Shown here: piece by piece, positions 13,601 through 23,062 of the stretch
Numbering within the stretch: the first letter of the stretch is position 1
Layout of the letters: the number at the start of each line of letters is the position of its first letter
IMG/VR virus record: IMGVR_UViG_3300046167_000163
Coordinates: 1 to 36,104 of that record
Direction: 5' to 3' (one strand)
Source: a virus
DNA length: 36,104 bases
The notes under the pieces: model-generated
Database searches by the model: none
What the model was told of the DNA's origin: nothing
Seen by the model: only the letters and a program-made list of their open reading frames with translations
Translations under genes and position numbers: made by a program

Positions 13601-14578
13601 TTACTGATTTAAGATCAGGCTCAATGCGTCTTCCATAGAGCCAGTTTTCTGCAAGCGCTGTTGCGCTTTTTTACGAGTTGCAGCGTTACTATCAACACGC
13701 TTCTTTGCACCGGGTTTCACCACAGGCCGGGCTTTCTCACCCTTGGACTGTGCTGATTTGCGCTTTGCCACCAGCTCACGATATTTGCGCGCATCATTTA
13801 ACGCCCGCACATATCTAGCATCGGTCACTGCCTGCATTTCCTCAGCCGTAAAGCCATAAGAAACGCCTGTATCAACCAATGCGTTTTTGATTGCCTCTCC
13901 CTTCTCAGGGTCAGCAATCTCAGGGATGTGTTGCGTCAGCACTTGTGCCTGCTCTGCAAGGTAGGTCTGGTGTGCCTCTTGCTGGGCCTGCATGCGCTGC
14001 TTTTGCACATTCTGAAGCTGGAACATATTTTGGTCGTATTGCGTTTTCGCCTCGTCATACTTGAGCTTTTCTTCCATGTACCCGATTGGGTCACTTTCAA
14101 ACAACTCGCGTGTTGGCGGGGTTGGAGCTTGCAAACCACCGTTTTGCGCCTGTTGGTACAAAGCAGCGACTTGTTGTTGCTGCTGTTGCAATACGGCTGC
14201 CTGCTGTTCGATTCGCTTGCGCGCCTCGGCAGCTTCTTGGAACCGCTTGTTAATTGCCGCTTGTCCCGCAGCAGATTGCTTTAACTGATCCAGTGTCCAC
14301 TGCTCTTCCTTGCCGTCAACTTTAACGGAGAAAACATTGGTGTCTTCAGCTGGTGCTTCTACTAGGTCTTCGTCGTCAATTTCGACATCATCATATTCGT
14401 CTTCGCTGGATGCCTCAACGTCATCTTGCTCTTCGTCTGCAACCTCAACTTCTTCAGTCTGATCGTCATCAGGCTCAATCATTGCGTCCACAGCTTCGTC
14501 AAAATTATTGTCCTCAGAAGTCTCCTCTGAGGGTGCGAGTAGGCTTTCTACTGCGTCATCTAGGGTAGTCGATTCCAT
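13601..14578 (-). CDS. Capsid scaffolding protein
   Basis: 325 residues. The first 90 are extremely acidic (EEVEVADEEQDDVEASSEDE and similar). A small SVKVDGKEEQWTLDQLKQSA module follows, then a long coiled coil rich in Gln (about residues 115-205) and a basic C-terminus (ARPVVKPGAKKRVDSNAATR). Acidic-helical-basic layout is typical of phage scaffolds, whose basic end binds the capsid protein. The gene lies between portal and capsid. Minus-strand CAG/CAA repeats at 14160-14210 encode the poly-Gln. Confidence 0.9.
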   Translation of the reverse strand: MESTTLDDAVESLLAPSEETSEDNNFDEAVDAMIEPDDDQTEEVEVADEEQDDVEASSEDEYDDVEIDDEDLVEAPAEDTNVFSVKVDGKEEQWTLDQLKQSAAGQAAINKRFQEAAEARKRIEQQAAVLQQQQQQVAALYQQAQNGGLQAPTPPTRELFESDPIGYMEEKLKYDEAKTQYDQNMFQLQNVQKQRMQAQQEAHQTYLAEQAQVLTQHIPEIADPEKGEAIKNALVDTGVSYGFTAEEMQAVTDARYVRALNDARKYRELVAKRKSAQSKGEKARPVVKPGAKKRVDSNAATRKKAQQRLQKTGSMEDALSLILNQ

Positions 14579-14583
14579 CGGTG

Positions 14584-14826
14584 CTACTTCCTTTGTTTGC
14601 GATCCAAAAGCGCCTCTGCTGCAAGTGCAGCGTCGAGTGTCACTTCGATCTGGTTAAGCGCACGGATCATCGCATGCGCCTCTTCACGGGCAGCTACGTC
14701 AGCCGCCCCACTGCTTGCGAAAACCTGCATTTGGTTTTCGCGCACACCCTGCATGAACTGCTGAAATGCAGTATCGTTTTTCAAACGACGGGCCTCTTCG
14801 GCCTCTATGCGTATTTCTGTTGTCAT
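14584..14826 (-). CDS. Small helical head-region protein
   Basis: 80 residues, MTTEIRIEAEEARRLKNDTA at the start, then FQQFMQGVRENQMQVFASSG and a helical end ALAAEALLDRKQRK. Predicted all-helical; small proteins of this type lie between portal and scaffold in many podoviruses and may help head assembly. The start overlaps the portal stop as ATGA. The family is not named with certainty. Confidence 0.75.
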   Translation of the reverse strand: MTTEIRIEAEEARRLKNDTAFQQFMQGVRENQMQVFASSGAADVAAREEAHAMIRALNQIEVTLDAALAAEALLDRKQRK

Positions 14827-16904
14827 TGCTGCACCCCTTGGGCCATGCCGCCAATCATGCGCATTTTATCCTGCTCGGCTTTCACGCGGGCCACATCAAC
14901 GGCTGTGCCGTATTCGCCATAAATCTTTGCCGCGTCTACCATCAGGTCTTGCGCCATCTGATCTCGCTTGAGGTCGTCATTGGCCGCTGCCTTCTGCATT
15001 TCAAGCTGCAACTTGGCCATGTCAGTTTGAGCCTTTGTTTGCGCTTTCATTTGCTCTGCCTGCAAGAACGCAGCGTTTGGATCAGCCGCCTGACCTTGCT
15101 GCGCTTGAGCTTGCTGCTGCATCTGCAACATTTGCATTTCGATCTCAGGTGTAATTGGCGCAAAGTAACGGTCAGCATTGCGTATGCCTGAAACAGCCAG
15201 CTGATCCGCCAGCGTGTTGCGAATGTTGGTCAGGCTAACCAAGCCGTTCATCGGCCCGTAGTTCTGGTAAACCATCGTTTGCATTTGCAGCGCTTGGTTT
15301 AGGGCTATAGCCTTCTCTTCCTCGCGGCCAGTGCCGAGGCCCACATTGATGCTAACGTCAAAACCTGAGTCCCAGACCCGTGGATCAACAGGCACAAACG
15401 TACCGTTCATCCGCATCATTTGCTCTTCGTCTACGTTCTTGCTCATCAAGCGCAGCATAATGCCAAATAAGTCACGCATGCCGTCGGCAAGGTTGCGAAC
15501 CATAACTTCAACCTGACCTGCTGCGGCCTGCACAGTGGCCTGCACAGCGGCCTTTGTGGTTGACTGCATTGCATCAGGGTCTAGGCCCATTGAGGCTCTG
15601 GAAACGCCTGTCTTGCTCTCTACGAGGCCATCTAGGTATGTCAGCGCGCCAAGTGTCTGGCCTGCGGTGAATGGGACAGATAACTCCTGCACAGCGCCAG
15701 CCTGACGCATGCGCACGATTGCTCCGATTTCGTTGTTTAGCACGTCATCAATGTTGACTGCGCCCTCAACAATGCCGAGGCGTGGGTTGTTTGTCATCGC
15801 CACGTTGTCAAGGATGGAGCGCAGGACCGATGTGGCTGCGTCTTGGTCGTCCATAACAATCTCGGCCAGCGAACGGCCATAGAATGTGTGTGGCTCTGGG
15901 TCTATTTCAAACTTGGCAAACGGCAGCTCGTCGCATGGCTCAAAGTCAAGCATTTCGTATGCCGTGCCACCGCATGTGATTTTGTGCAGGATGGGTACGC
16001 CAGTGCCTTCAGCGTCAATGCGCATATACGCTTCTGTCACGGCAACATTGCGCATGGATGGGTCTTGCACGTCCTCATCTGAGGTATCCATATCGTAACC
16101 GCGCCGCTCATATATCTCGGCTTCAGTCATGTCTGAGCCGCTCTCAAAGCTGTCCAAGTTAAGAACCACGTCTGGGTCGTAGCCCATTGCAATCAAATCG
16201 CCTGCGCGCATGTCAGTGCGGTGAGCCACAACGTAGGCGTCGGCAAGGCTGCGAGCGTCACGGTTAATGAAAAACTCTTCAGGCGGAACGCTCTCAATGC
16301 ACAGCTCGCCCATTTCTTTCTGGCGGCTGAGTTTAACGCTGTGAATTGGCAGCTCAATCTCCATGCCCATTGGATCAATCTCAATGGTCATTTCAGCCGT
16401 ATGCTCAAGCACAGTCACGCTGTCATCGTCCAGCAGGTAGGTATATTCGTCGTCAGACAGATCTGTGAACGTGTAAATCTCTGCCTCTGGATATGTCATC
16501 CAGTATGCTTTCACGATGCCTTGCTTTTTAACCAGCGCGTCTTGGAAGGCGTCATTCATCACGCGGTAGCCGTTTAGCCGGGTAAACTCATGGTGCATAA
16601 ACTCAGTGGCCTGCTCGGCCATTGCCACGTCTTCTGGGCCGTGAGGCACAAACTCAACGGGCTTGGCTGTGCTGAGGAATATGCGCATTAGGCTTGGCTT
16701 CACAGAACGCACGGTATCCCGTACCTTTGTGGCTACAACCTTGCTGCGGCCTTCCTCGTAACCAAGGTCAACCTCGCCATCGTAGTAGCGCTGGGCTTTG
16801 ATCCGATCATCGCTGATCTCGCCCTCAACAAAGTCCACCGCGTCCGATATTGCGTCTTGGACAATGCTTTCGATTTCGCTGCGTGATTTTGGTTTAAGTT
16901 CCAT
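14823..16904 (-). CDS. Portal protein, P22-like
   Basis: 693 residues, close to the 725 of P22 gp1. The N-terminal part (RSEIESIVQDAISDAVDFVE, AQRYYDGEVDLGYEEGRSKV, KVRDTVRSVKPSLMRIF) is typical of large podovirus portals. A wing domain with VVAHRTDMRAGDLIAMGYDP and a crown/stem region with YGRSLAEIVMDDQDAATSVL follow. The C-terminal 120 residues form a Gln-rich helical barrel (QMLQMQQQAQAQQGQA). Twelve copies would form the DNA entry ring. The preceding gene in transcription is an injected-protein candidate, unusual for a portal gene. Confidence 0.95.
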   Translation of the reverse strand: MELKPKSRSEIESIVQDAISDAVDFVEGEISDDRIKAQRYYDGEVDLGYEEGRSKVVATKVRDTVRSVKPSLMRIFLSTAKPVEFVPHGPEDVAMAEQATEFMHHEFTRLNGYRVMNDAFQDALVKKQGIVKAYWMTYPEAEIYTFTDLSDDEYTYLLDDDSVTVLEHTAEMTIEIDPMGMEIELPIHSVKLSRQKEMGELCIESVPPEEFFINRDARSLADAYVVAHRTDMRAGDLIAMGYDPDVVLNLDSFESGSDMTEAEIYERRGYDMDTSDEDVQDPSMRNVAVTEAYMRIDAEGTGVPILHKITCGGTAYEMLDFEPCDELPFAKFEIDPEPHTFYGRSLAEIVMDDQDAATSVLRSILDNVAMTNNPRLGIVEGAVNIDDVLNNEIGAIVRMRQAGAVQELSVPFTAGQTLGALTYLDGLVESKTGVSRASMGLDPDAMQSTTKAAVQATVQAAAGQVEVMVRNLADGMRDLFGIMLRLMSKNVDEEQMMRMNGTFVPVDPRVWDSGFDVSINVGLGTGREEEKAIALNQALQMQTMVYQNYGPMNGLVSLTNIRNTLADQLAVSGIRNADRYFAPITPEIEMQMLQMQQQAQAQQGQAADPNAAFLQAEQMKAQTKAQTDMAKLQLEMQKAAANDDLKRDQMAQDLMVDAAKIYGEYGTAVDVARVKAEQDKMRMIGGMAQGVQQ

Positions 16905-16916
16905 TAATCGTGTCCT

Positions 16917-18863
16917 TTATTCGCTTGTAACCGCTGGTGTAGTAGCCATCAAGCCAACTTGCGCCAGCATGTCTGTCAGACGTTGCAGCTTTGTTTTGTC
17001 TTGCAAGCGTGAAGCCTCGCCCAACAGCTGACGAACCACTGCGTCACGCTCGGCACCTTGCAACGTGAGTATTTCGCCAATTTCACGGCGGATGTCGCCC
17101 GTGCCGTACATGATTTCGTCCATGATTTTATTGACAGGTGCAGCTATGGCAGTCTTAACACGCTGCCCAACGCTGGGTGCATTGAAGCTCTCAGGGTCAC
17201 GAAGGTCTCGCAATGCAGACTGCGCCTCTGTGCGGAAGCCTGTTTGCGAACCAGCAAGAACGTCAGATGAGGTTTTGGCAAACTCTTTTTCAGCAAGCAA
17301 GCGCTGGGTAATGGCCGCCGCACTTTCGTCGCCAACAAGCATCCTGAGCTTCTCAGCGTTCCAGCTTTTGCCAAACTCACCCCAAGCGGCGGCTGCATCG
17401 TTGCGAGACGTTCCCATAAGGGAGCCAATGTAGTCCCGTGCGCCCTTCTGGAAGGCAGCTCGTTCCATGTCAGACATGCCTGCAAGTTTTGCTTCCAATT
17501 CACGCGGAGACAATGCAGATGTTTTGCCGCCAGTAAATACCTTTTCGCCGTCCTCAACAGCGCGCTGGATAGCGGAAGCCTCAGAGTATCCGGACCGAGC
17601 CGCTGCGTAACTTGGCAGCTCGTCCAGCTTATCGTCAATTTTATGCAAGAATGGCTTGAGGTTTACAGCAACGCTCCCACCCTCCCTGAATATAACGTCG
17701 CTCAACGCTGATCTGACGTTGTGCAGCTTCTCGGCGCTAACGTCGCCTTTTGTGCCTAAATCTTTCAACACAGCATTCATTTGAGAGCGAACCGAGCGTG
17801 AAGCATCCTTGCCGTACAAAACCAGTGCGCTGCGCAGTGTGTTTACATCAAACATTTTATCGCTTTGAGTGGCAGCCTCATACATTGGGCCAAGCACGCC
17901 AGACTTGCGCTCCTGCTGAGCCAATGTTTCCTCAAACCCTACGTTTGGCCGGTCAATGCGCTGCGTCATAACATCTTCAACACGCTGACCTGCGCCTGCA
18001 CCGCGAGCGCCTATTTCGCGGGTCAAAACCTCTTGACCTTGGCCGGGGATGGTCGCCAAGCCCTGAGCTAATGTGCGTGGGCGGCCCGGCACGTCGGCCA
18101 GCATAGCTTCTGGCCCAAGGCTTCTGAGATATGACTGAATATCCTGAGCTGTCGCTTGAGGGCCAGACAGTTGACCAGCCACCCTGCGTGATGCTGCGCC
18201 ACTGTAGCCATCGACGCCGCGTCTAGTTAACTCCTGTGCGCCGCGTGTAGCTGCGCCAGCCACTCGACCAGCTACAGGTGAAACCATGCCGATTGTGCCG
18301 CCGACAGCAGTGGACAAAGGGTCAATTTCTGAAACTCTTTCAGTGAAGCCGCCTTCGCCGCGACCGAATTGTGGCAGAGCTGTGGCCGCTGCGCCAACGC
18401 CGCCAGACGTAGCCATTTGGCCTAACACGGGCAACTTTGATCCAGCTTTGAACGCCACGCCGCCGGGGGCAACCATGCCCGTGACTGCGCCAGAGGTTTG
18501 GCCTCTAGCGTATTCTTCGGGGGCTAGAAGCTGCAATGCTTCGTCAATCTGGCGCTGAAGGTCGCGGTACTTCGCGTAAGCTGCCTTTGCGCCCTCCATG
18601 TCTCCTGACTTTAAAAGCTCATTAGCAAAGTTGTAAGCGCCGCGAGCCTCGTCGTTCAAATTCATCATCGCACCAGCTGTAAAGCCGCCGTATGTAGCGC
18701 GAGTCTCAAGCTCGGCTTGCTTGGCAGGCTTGCGCTTCTCACGAGCGCGGTCCAATGCGGCCTGCTCGCTTGCTGTAATTGTACCGTTAGCCTCTAGTTT
18801 CTCCAAAACCTTGATGGCTTGAAGGATTTGTGAGGACTCAGCCGATGTCATCGTTTCCGCCAT
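16917..18863 (-). CDS. Internal virion (ejection) protein candidate
   Basis: 648 residues. Helical, Ala/Lys-rich N-terminus (ILQAIKVLEKLEANGTITA, AREKRKPAKQAELE), then a Gly/Ala-rich mildly hydrophobic stretch of about residues 125-210 (GAVTGMVAPGGVAFKAG, STAVGGTIGMVSPVAGRVAG) that could insert into a membrane, then a long helical C-terminal half. Such large proteins next to portal genes are often packaged and injected to form a DNA channel. Strong ribosome site AAGGAG. The family is not recognised, so the role is inferred from place and composition. Confidence 0.75.
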   Translation of the reverse strand: MAETMTSAESSQILQAIKVLEKLEANGTITASEQAALDRAREKRKPAKQAELETRATYGGFTAGAMMNLNDEARGAYNFANELLKSGDMEGAKAAYAKYRDLQRQIDEALQLLAPEEYARGQTSGAVTGMVAPGGVAFKAGSKLPVLGQMATSGGVGAAATALPQFGRGEGGFTERVSEIDPLSTAVGGTIGMVSPVAGRVAGAATRGAQELTRRGVDGYSGAASRRVAGQLSGPQATAQDIQSYLRSLGPEAMLADVPGRPRTLAQGLATIPGQGQEVLTREIGARGAGAGQRVEDVMTQRIDRPNVGFEETLAQQERKSGVLGPMYEAATQSDKMFDVNTLRSALVLYGKDASRSVRSQMNAVLKDLGTKGDVSAEKLHNVRSALSDVIFREGGSVAVNLKPFLHKIDDKLDELPSYAAARSGYSEASAIQRAVEDGEKVFTGGKTSALSPRELEAKLAGMSDMERAAFQKGARDYIGSLMGTSRNDAAAAWGEFGKSWNAEKLRMLVGDESAAAITQRLLAEKEFAKTSSDVLAGSQTGFRTEAQSALRDLRDPESFNAPSVGQRVKTAIAAPVNKIMDEIMYGTGDIRREIGEILTLQGAERDAVVRQLLGEASRLQDKTKLQRLTDMLAQVGLMATTPAVTSE

Positions 18864-18873
18864 GATCGGCTCC

Positions 18874-20484
18874 TTACTTAATTGCTTCTAGAAGTTTTCT
18901 AGCCGCTTCGCGTTCTGCGTCGCCAGTGGGCGCTGCGCCTACTGGCGGCCTAAACGCTGCAAACGGGTCTGCGCGGTTATTCAGCAGCTCAAATGCTTCA
19001 GGCTGCGTGATGTCTTTGTTACGCAAGCGCTGCACAATTCTAGCACCTTCTGCATCATACTCAGCCAAACCGCGCATAGTGTTGATGATGATTTGGTTGC
19101 CGCCGGGAGAGTTAATTATGCGAGGCAATGATTGCTTGAAAAGTTCCAAGTCGGCGTCGGACATCGGACCAGATCCCGGAGGACGCTGCGCTGGGACAAG
19201 GGCGTTTATAAGTGCCGCTGCCGCTTGAATGTCATCAAGTCCTTCAGTTTGGATGCCAAAGTTACCTGCAAACTGTTGTATGTTTGCGCCCATGCCGCTG
19301 TCAATATTGCTTAACAATGCCTCAAGTCGATTGATCTGTGCGAGGCTTCTGGTCGCCGTTGAGCCAACTTTCGCAACATCAGCCAGAGCCGCTGCGTCCA
19401 GTTTTGCAAACTCTTCTTCAAATCTTTTCTCGCCAGCGGCCTCAATGGTTGTAGAGATATTTGGGGCAGAAGCCTTTTGAAGCGCAGTTTTATACTCAAG
19501 GAATGTTCCCTTGAACCCTTGGTTAACGGCTTGCTGATATTCCTTGATGCCGGCAGTTCTGTCATCCTTCGGCGTGGCAAGCAACTGGCCGGCCGCATCG
19601 GTTGGAGAAATCATGCCGCGCTCAACCATGTCAGCCAAGTCATCACGCTTCCTGAGCCGCAACATCTCAATGGTTTTATTTCGGTTGCTTGCCGCAATCC
19701 GCTGCGCACCAGCCTTACGAATAGCCTCGCCACCGCCGCGCAGTTCCGGCAAAATGAGGGGATCAAGCGCAGCCGCAAAAGTCTGAAACCCTGTCAGCCC
19801 AGTATTCGGGTCAACGGCTGTTGCTGCGTCTTTCAGTGTTGACAGAAGCCCACGCATACCGCCCTGCTGCTGCTGCGCTGCCTGACCCATGTTGGGTGCG
19901 TTGTAAGTCTGCTCGCCGCCCATCATGTATGGAGGCTGCTTTCGATTGGCCATGTCTTGACCCCCTTGATTGCTTGTAAGTAAACCGCCCTTGGCAGTGG
20001 TCGCTGGCAGTGATGTAATGTCATCCACGTCAACGCCTGCAAAGTTCGCCAAATCATTCATACGGCTGCCACGCCACTGCGCAATACCATATGTACCTTT
20101 ACCGCCAGCAAGTGTGTTGCGAGCATCTGGGTTCATATCCTCATAGCTCTCAGCCATCAGGCGACCAGTGATGCCAGCGGCCTGCTGCGGAGTGAGACCC
20201 TTTTCAGTCAGGTATCCGTAAGCAAACTTTGCGTTTGGAGAAATTACGCCGGGGTTGGATGTACCATCGTGCATTGCCGCGTAAACGCTGTTGGCATAGT
20301 TGCGAGCCTTCTCGTCCCCTGCGCCACCTGAGCGCTCATAGTATTTATCCCACAGCGTTGCATAGTCTTCTGGCGTTGAGGCGTTGGCCGCACGGAACTT
20401 CTCAAAGCCAGACTTTTCCTTTCCCTGCACTTCATTCCAGAGAAAGTCCATTTGCTTTGCGAGAGGGATAAAACCTTTTGGCAT
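18874..20484 (-). CDS. Internal virion protein with permuted tail-lysozyme domain
   Basis: 536 residues. Residues 83-152 (NAKFAYGYLTEKGLTPQQAA, then GITGRLMAES with Glu112, then GTYGIAQW and RGSRMNDLANFAG) are the first half of the phage tail lysozyme family (PF18013). Residues 5-72 (FIPLAKQMDFLWNEVQGKEK, then TPEDYATLWDKYYERSGG) look like the second half of the same family but come first. The rest is helical and Gln/Ala-rich with TGLTGFQTFAAALDPL. It probably enters the cell envelope and locally cuts peptidoglycan during DNA entry. Start shares bases with the previous stop (TAATG). Confidence 0.85.
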   Translation of the reverse strand: MPKGFIPLAKQMDFLWNEVQGKEKSGFEKFRAANASTPEDYATLWDKYYERSGGAGDEKARNYANSVYAAMHDGTSNPGVISPNAKFAYGYLTEKGLTPQQAAGITGRLMAESYEDMNPDARNTLAGGKGTYGIAQWRGSRMNDLANFAGVDVDDITSLPATTAKGGLLTSNQGGQDMANRKQPPYMMGGEQTYNAPNMGQAAQQQQGGMRGLLSTLKDAATAVDPNTGLTGFQTFAAALDPLILPELRGGGEAIRKAGAQRIAASNRNKTIEMLRLRKRDDLADMVERGMISPTDAAGQLLATPKDDRTAGIKEYQQAVNQGFKGTFLEYKTALQKASAPNISTTIEAAGEKRFEEEFAKLDAAALADVAKVGSTATRSLAQINRLEALLSNIDSGMGANIQQFAGNFGIQTEGLDDIQAAAALINALVPAQRPPGSGPMSDADLELFKQSLPRIINSPGGNQIIINTMRGLAEYDAEGARIVQRLRNKDITQPEAFELLNNRADPFAAFRPPVGAAPTGDAEREAARKLLEAIK

Positions 20485-21191
20485 TACATCAGGCCCGCGC
20501 CAAGCTGCAAGTAATTAAACAGGCCGGGTTGCATGGAACTTGTTGTACTTTGCGGCGCTGGCGTAACCCCAAGAGCAGCCAGAGGTGCCTGCAATGCCTG
20601 CGTTGGTGCGCCTGTGTAGCCAGCGTATTGGCCTTTGGCTGCATCAATTAGCGCCTGCTGAATACCTTGCTGCAAGAGGCCTTGCTGCGCTTGCTGCTGC
20701 TGGATTGTTTGGCCTGTCTGAAACGCTTGCTGTCCAAGTCCACCGAGCTGGGACGCGGCACCGAGGCGAGCCTGACGGTCGGCCATCGCGGCCTGCAATG
20801 CTTGGCTGTAGTTTTGCTGACGTTGCTGCGCTGCCATATCGCCAGCCATGCGACCATATTCGCCAGCCATGACACCTTCAGCAACACCCTGACGCGACCC
20901 GCCAAATGCTCTGGCAGCAGTAGCCTGCGCGCCAAGCTGGTTCTGCGCCATTTCTTGCTGACGCGCAATGTCCTGCTGAGTGCGGTCAATTACTGCGCTG
21001 GTGTATGGGTTAGCATATGCGCCGATATTCAGCGGGCCTTGCATCGCTTGCTGAGTGCCTTGCATCGCTTGTTGCAATCCACTTGCCGCAGCTTGGTTTA
21101 CGTTAAAACCCGGCCGAGGTTGACCCGCTTTCATCGCTCCAGTTTGAGGTGGTATTGATTGTACTGCTGCTGGTTGTGCTGCGCCTGCCAT
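20484..21191 (-). CDS. Gln/Ala-rich internal virion protein candidate
   Basis: 235 residues. The middle (IDRTQQDIARQQEMAQNQLG, then ATAARAFGGSRQGVAEGVMA) is a conserved block seen in podovirus genes beside ejection proteins. The rest is long Gln/Ala helices (QTGQTIQQQQAQQG). No membrane segment. GAGGGG precedes the ATG. It lies between two larger injected-protein candidates, so it is likely packaged with them; the biochemical role is unknown. Confidence 0.75.
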   Translation of the reverse strand: MAGAAQPAAVQSIPPQTGAMKAGQPRPGFNVNQAAASGLQQAMQGTQQAMQGPLNIGAYANPYTSAVIDRTQQDIARQQEMAQNQLGAQATAARAFGGSRQGVAEGVMAGEYGRMAGDMAAQQRQQNYSQALQAAMADRQARLGAASQLGGLGQQAFQTGQTIQQQQAQQGLLQQGIQQALIDAAKGQYAGYTGAPTQALQAPLAALGVTPAPQSTTSSMQPGLFNYLQLGAGLM

Positions 21192-21236
21192 TTTACGCGC
21201 CCCTCTTGGTTTTAGATGTTAAGTTGCAAATCATTA

Positions 21237-22700
21237 TCAATATCCCCTTGCTTGAGCGCGTGCTAGAATTTCCCGAGCCTCCTCAGCGCCTTTGGGGTTT
21301 GCTATCATTTTGCCATTGAACCAAACTTCTCGGCGGTCATCTTTGTATATAATGCCAGTGCTGCCACCCTGAAGGCTTGCCAAAAGCTGAGCTTGCTCGT
21401 AACCAGTGTCGCCCGGTCCAGCGGGTCTATCATTGTCTGTTGCGTGAGCAGGGCGGCTTTCAAAGCCGCCATCGTATGTATTAACAATTGTGGAACCAGT
21501 TGGAAGGGTTGTTCCGGTCGGGAGCGGGCCTTCAAAAACTTGAGGCGCTGGGGTAGTGTAACCGGGTATAGCGGTCATGCTTGTGTCCGGCATGTCTGAG
21601 GCTGCACTGCTAAATGCGTCGTAAGTTGGTACAGGGGTCGCTGGGGAAACGCCAACGGGTATTTCGCCCGTGAGATAGTCCGAGCTAAACGCTGTCGGGT
21701 CAAAGTCATACCCACCAGTTGATGTCGCGCCTGAGATTGGATTTACAATAGACATGTTTGGATCGTAAGTTGATCCACCAGACTCGGCAAAGTTTTGGCC
21801 TTGCAGCTCCATTGCGTATTCCGGCGCGACGCTGCTCAATACGCTATCAGCTATGTTTCCGGCAATACCGGGAATTCCGGTGAGATTGCCGCTCAACCCA
21901 CCAGTAACGAGAGAGCCGCCATAAGAGCCTGAGCTAGAGGGGCTTTCAAAAGAAGGCTCAATATTCAGTAAGCCCTTGCCTGCATCAATGATGTTGCTGT
22001 TCGCATTGCCCAACTGGTTCATGTAAAGATCGTCTTGCGCAAGTTGCGCCTGCGGGTTGTTTTGAATCATAACCTGCTGCTCTGGCGTCAAGACATCAAT
22101 TCTCGGGTCGTAACTCGTGTCGTTTATGGCCTCCTGAATAGAGGTGACATATGTGTTGTACTGAGGCGCAGATAAAGCCGAACCTTGCATCCGCATCTGT
22201 TCGGTCATCAACTGAGCCTCGCGGTCCAGCGCCTCTCGCTCACGTTGGCCTTGAGCCGCCGTGCCATAACTGGTATAATCAATCGGATCGAAGTTGCCAG
22301 CAGCAGCGCCGCCTGCGTATGGGTCAATAAAAAAGCTGTCGATGTAATCCTTCTGGCCGGGACGGCGCTCGCCCAAAGCCTGCAATGATTCCTCATAGAT
22401 TGGCGCGGAAGAGTAACCCCGCACGCCGCCAGCGTATGTCGTTGGCTCGGGCATGCCGCCCATAATGTCTTGCTGGGACATATCACCACCCGGCACGCCA
22501 AAAGCACTCGCTGTTTGAGCGGTGCCTTGAAACGCAGCCTGCTGCATTGGTGTGAACGCAGCAACGTCTGGACCGTAATACGGCGTATAGCCGATCTGCG
22601 AAATGCGCTCGGCTTTGTTTAGGTTGCGCTGTGCAGCGGCCTCAATGTATTCTGGGATTGTCACCGATGAGGTTGTTGATCCACCTTTTCCGCCAGACAT
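21237..22700 (-). CDS. Large Gly/Ser-rich virion protein
   Basis: 487 residues beginning MSGGKGGSTTSSVTIPEYIE, then AAQRNLNKAERISQIGYTPY and YGPDVAAFTPMQQAAFQGTA, an N-terminal block common in marine phage structural proteins near the ejection genes. The middle is low-complexity and Tyr/Pro/Ser-rich, likely unstructured. The end (REVWFNGKMIANPKGAEEAR) is a small charged domain. It may be an internal or tail-associated protein. The ATG overlaps the preceding stop (TAATG). Confidence 0.75.
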   Translation of the reverse strand: MSGGKGGSTTSSVTIPEYIEAAAQRNLNKAERISQIGYTPYYGPDVAAFTPMQQAAFQGTAQTASAFGVPGGDMSQQDIMGGMPEPTTYAGGVRGYSSAPIYEESLQALGERRPGQKDYIDSFFIDPYAGGAAAGNFDPIDYTSYGTAAQGQREREALDREAQLMTEQMRMQGSALSAPQYNTYVTSIQEAINDTSYDPRIDVLTPEQQVMIQNNPQAQLAQDDLYMNQLGNANSNIIDAGKGLLNIEPSFESPSSSGSYGGSLVTGGLSGNLTGIPGIAGNIADSVLSSVAPEYAMELQGQNFAESGGSTYDPNMSIVNPISGATSTGGYDFDPTAFSSDYLTGEIPVGVSPATPVPTYDAFSSAASDMPDTSMTAIPGYTTPAPQVFEGPLPTGTTLPTGSTIVNTYDGGFESRPAHATDNDRPAGPGDTGYEQAQLLASLQGGSTGIIYKDDRREVWFNGKMIANPKGAEEAREILARAQARGY

Positions 22701-23062
22701 TATTCAAACTCCTTAACATAGGACGTGTGCAGTGGCTTCCAGCCGTGCTTCGCCAATGGTTTTTTCCAGCCAAAACGTCCCGTCATAGTCAATGCTGTGC
22801 ATCCTTGCGCTTTGGCCCACTCTATCACATCGTTGTGCATATCCAAAATCTGATCCAATTCACCGCCGCCAAGGAACACGTTTAACAACTTCTTTCGTGG
22901 ATATACCACGATTTCAGTTACTATGCACCCCTTTGGCGTTGGCCACAACTGCATCGTACCTTTGTAGATACCTTCGGCTACGTCAATGAAGTCATGCGTG
23001 CCGCCAGAATAGCCCAGCGCCGCTTCGATCCAAGGCCGACATCTTTCAAGCTCTTTATCCAT
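22700..23062 (-). CDS. GNAT-like acetyltransferase-fold protein
   Basis: 120 residues. The C-terminal half (LDQILDMHNDVIEWAKAQGC, TALTMTGRFGWKKPLAKHGW) has the helix-strand-helix end of the GNAT N-acyltransferase fold, and the N-terminal strands (IVTEIVVYPRKKLLNVFLGG) fit. Small proteins of this kind lie among tail genes of many podoviruses. The substrate is unknown and the acetyl-CoA loop is not clear, so it may be structural. Overlaps the next gene by one base and the previous by 8. Confidence 0.72.
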   Translation of the reverse strand: MDKELERCRPWIEAALGYSGGTHDFIDVAEGIYKGTMQLWPTPKGCIVTEIVVYPRKKLLNVFLGGGELDQILDMHNDVIEWAKAQGCTALTMTGRFGWKKPLAKHGWKPLHTSYVKEFE

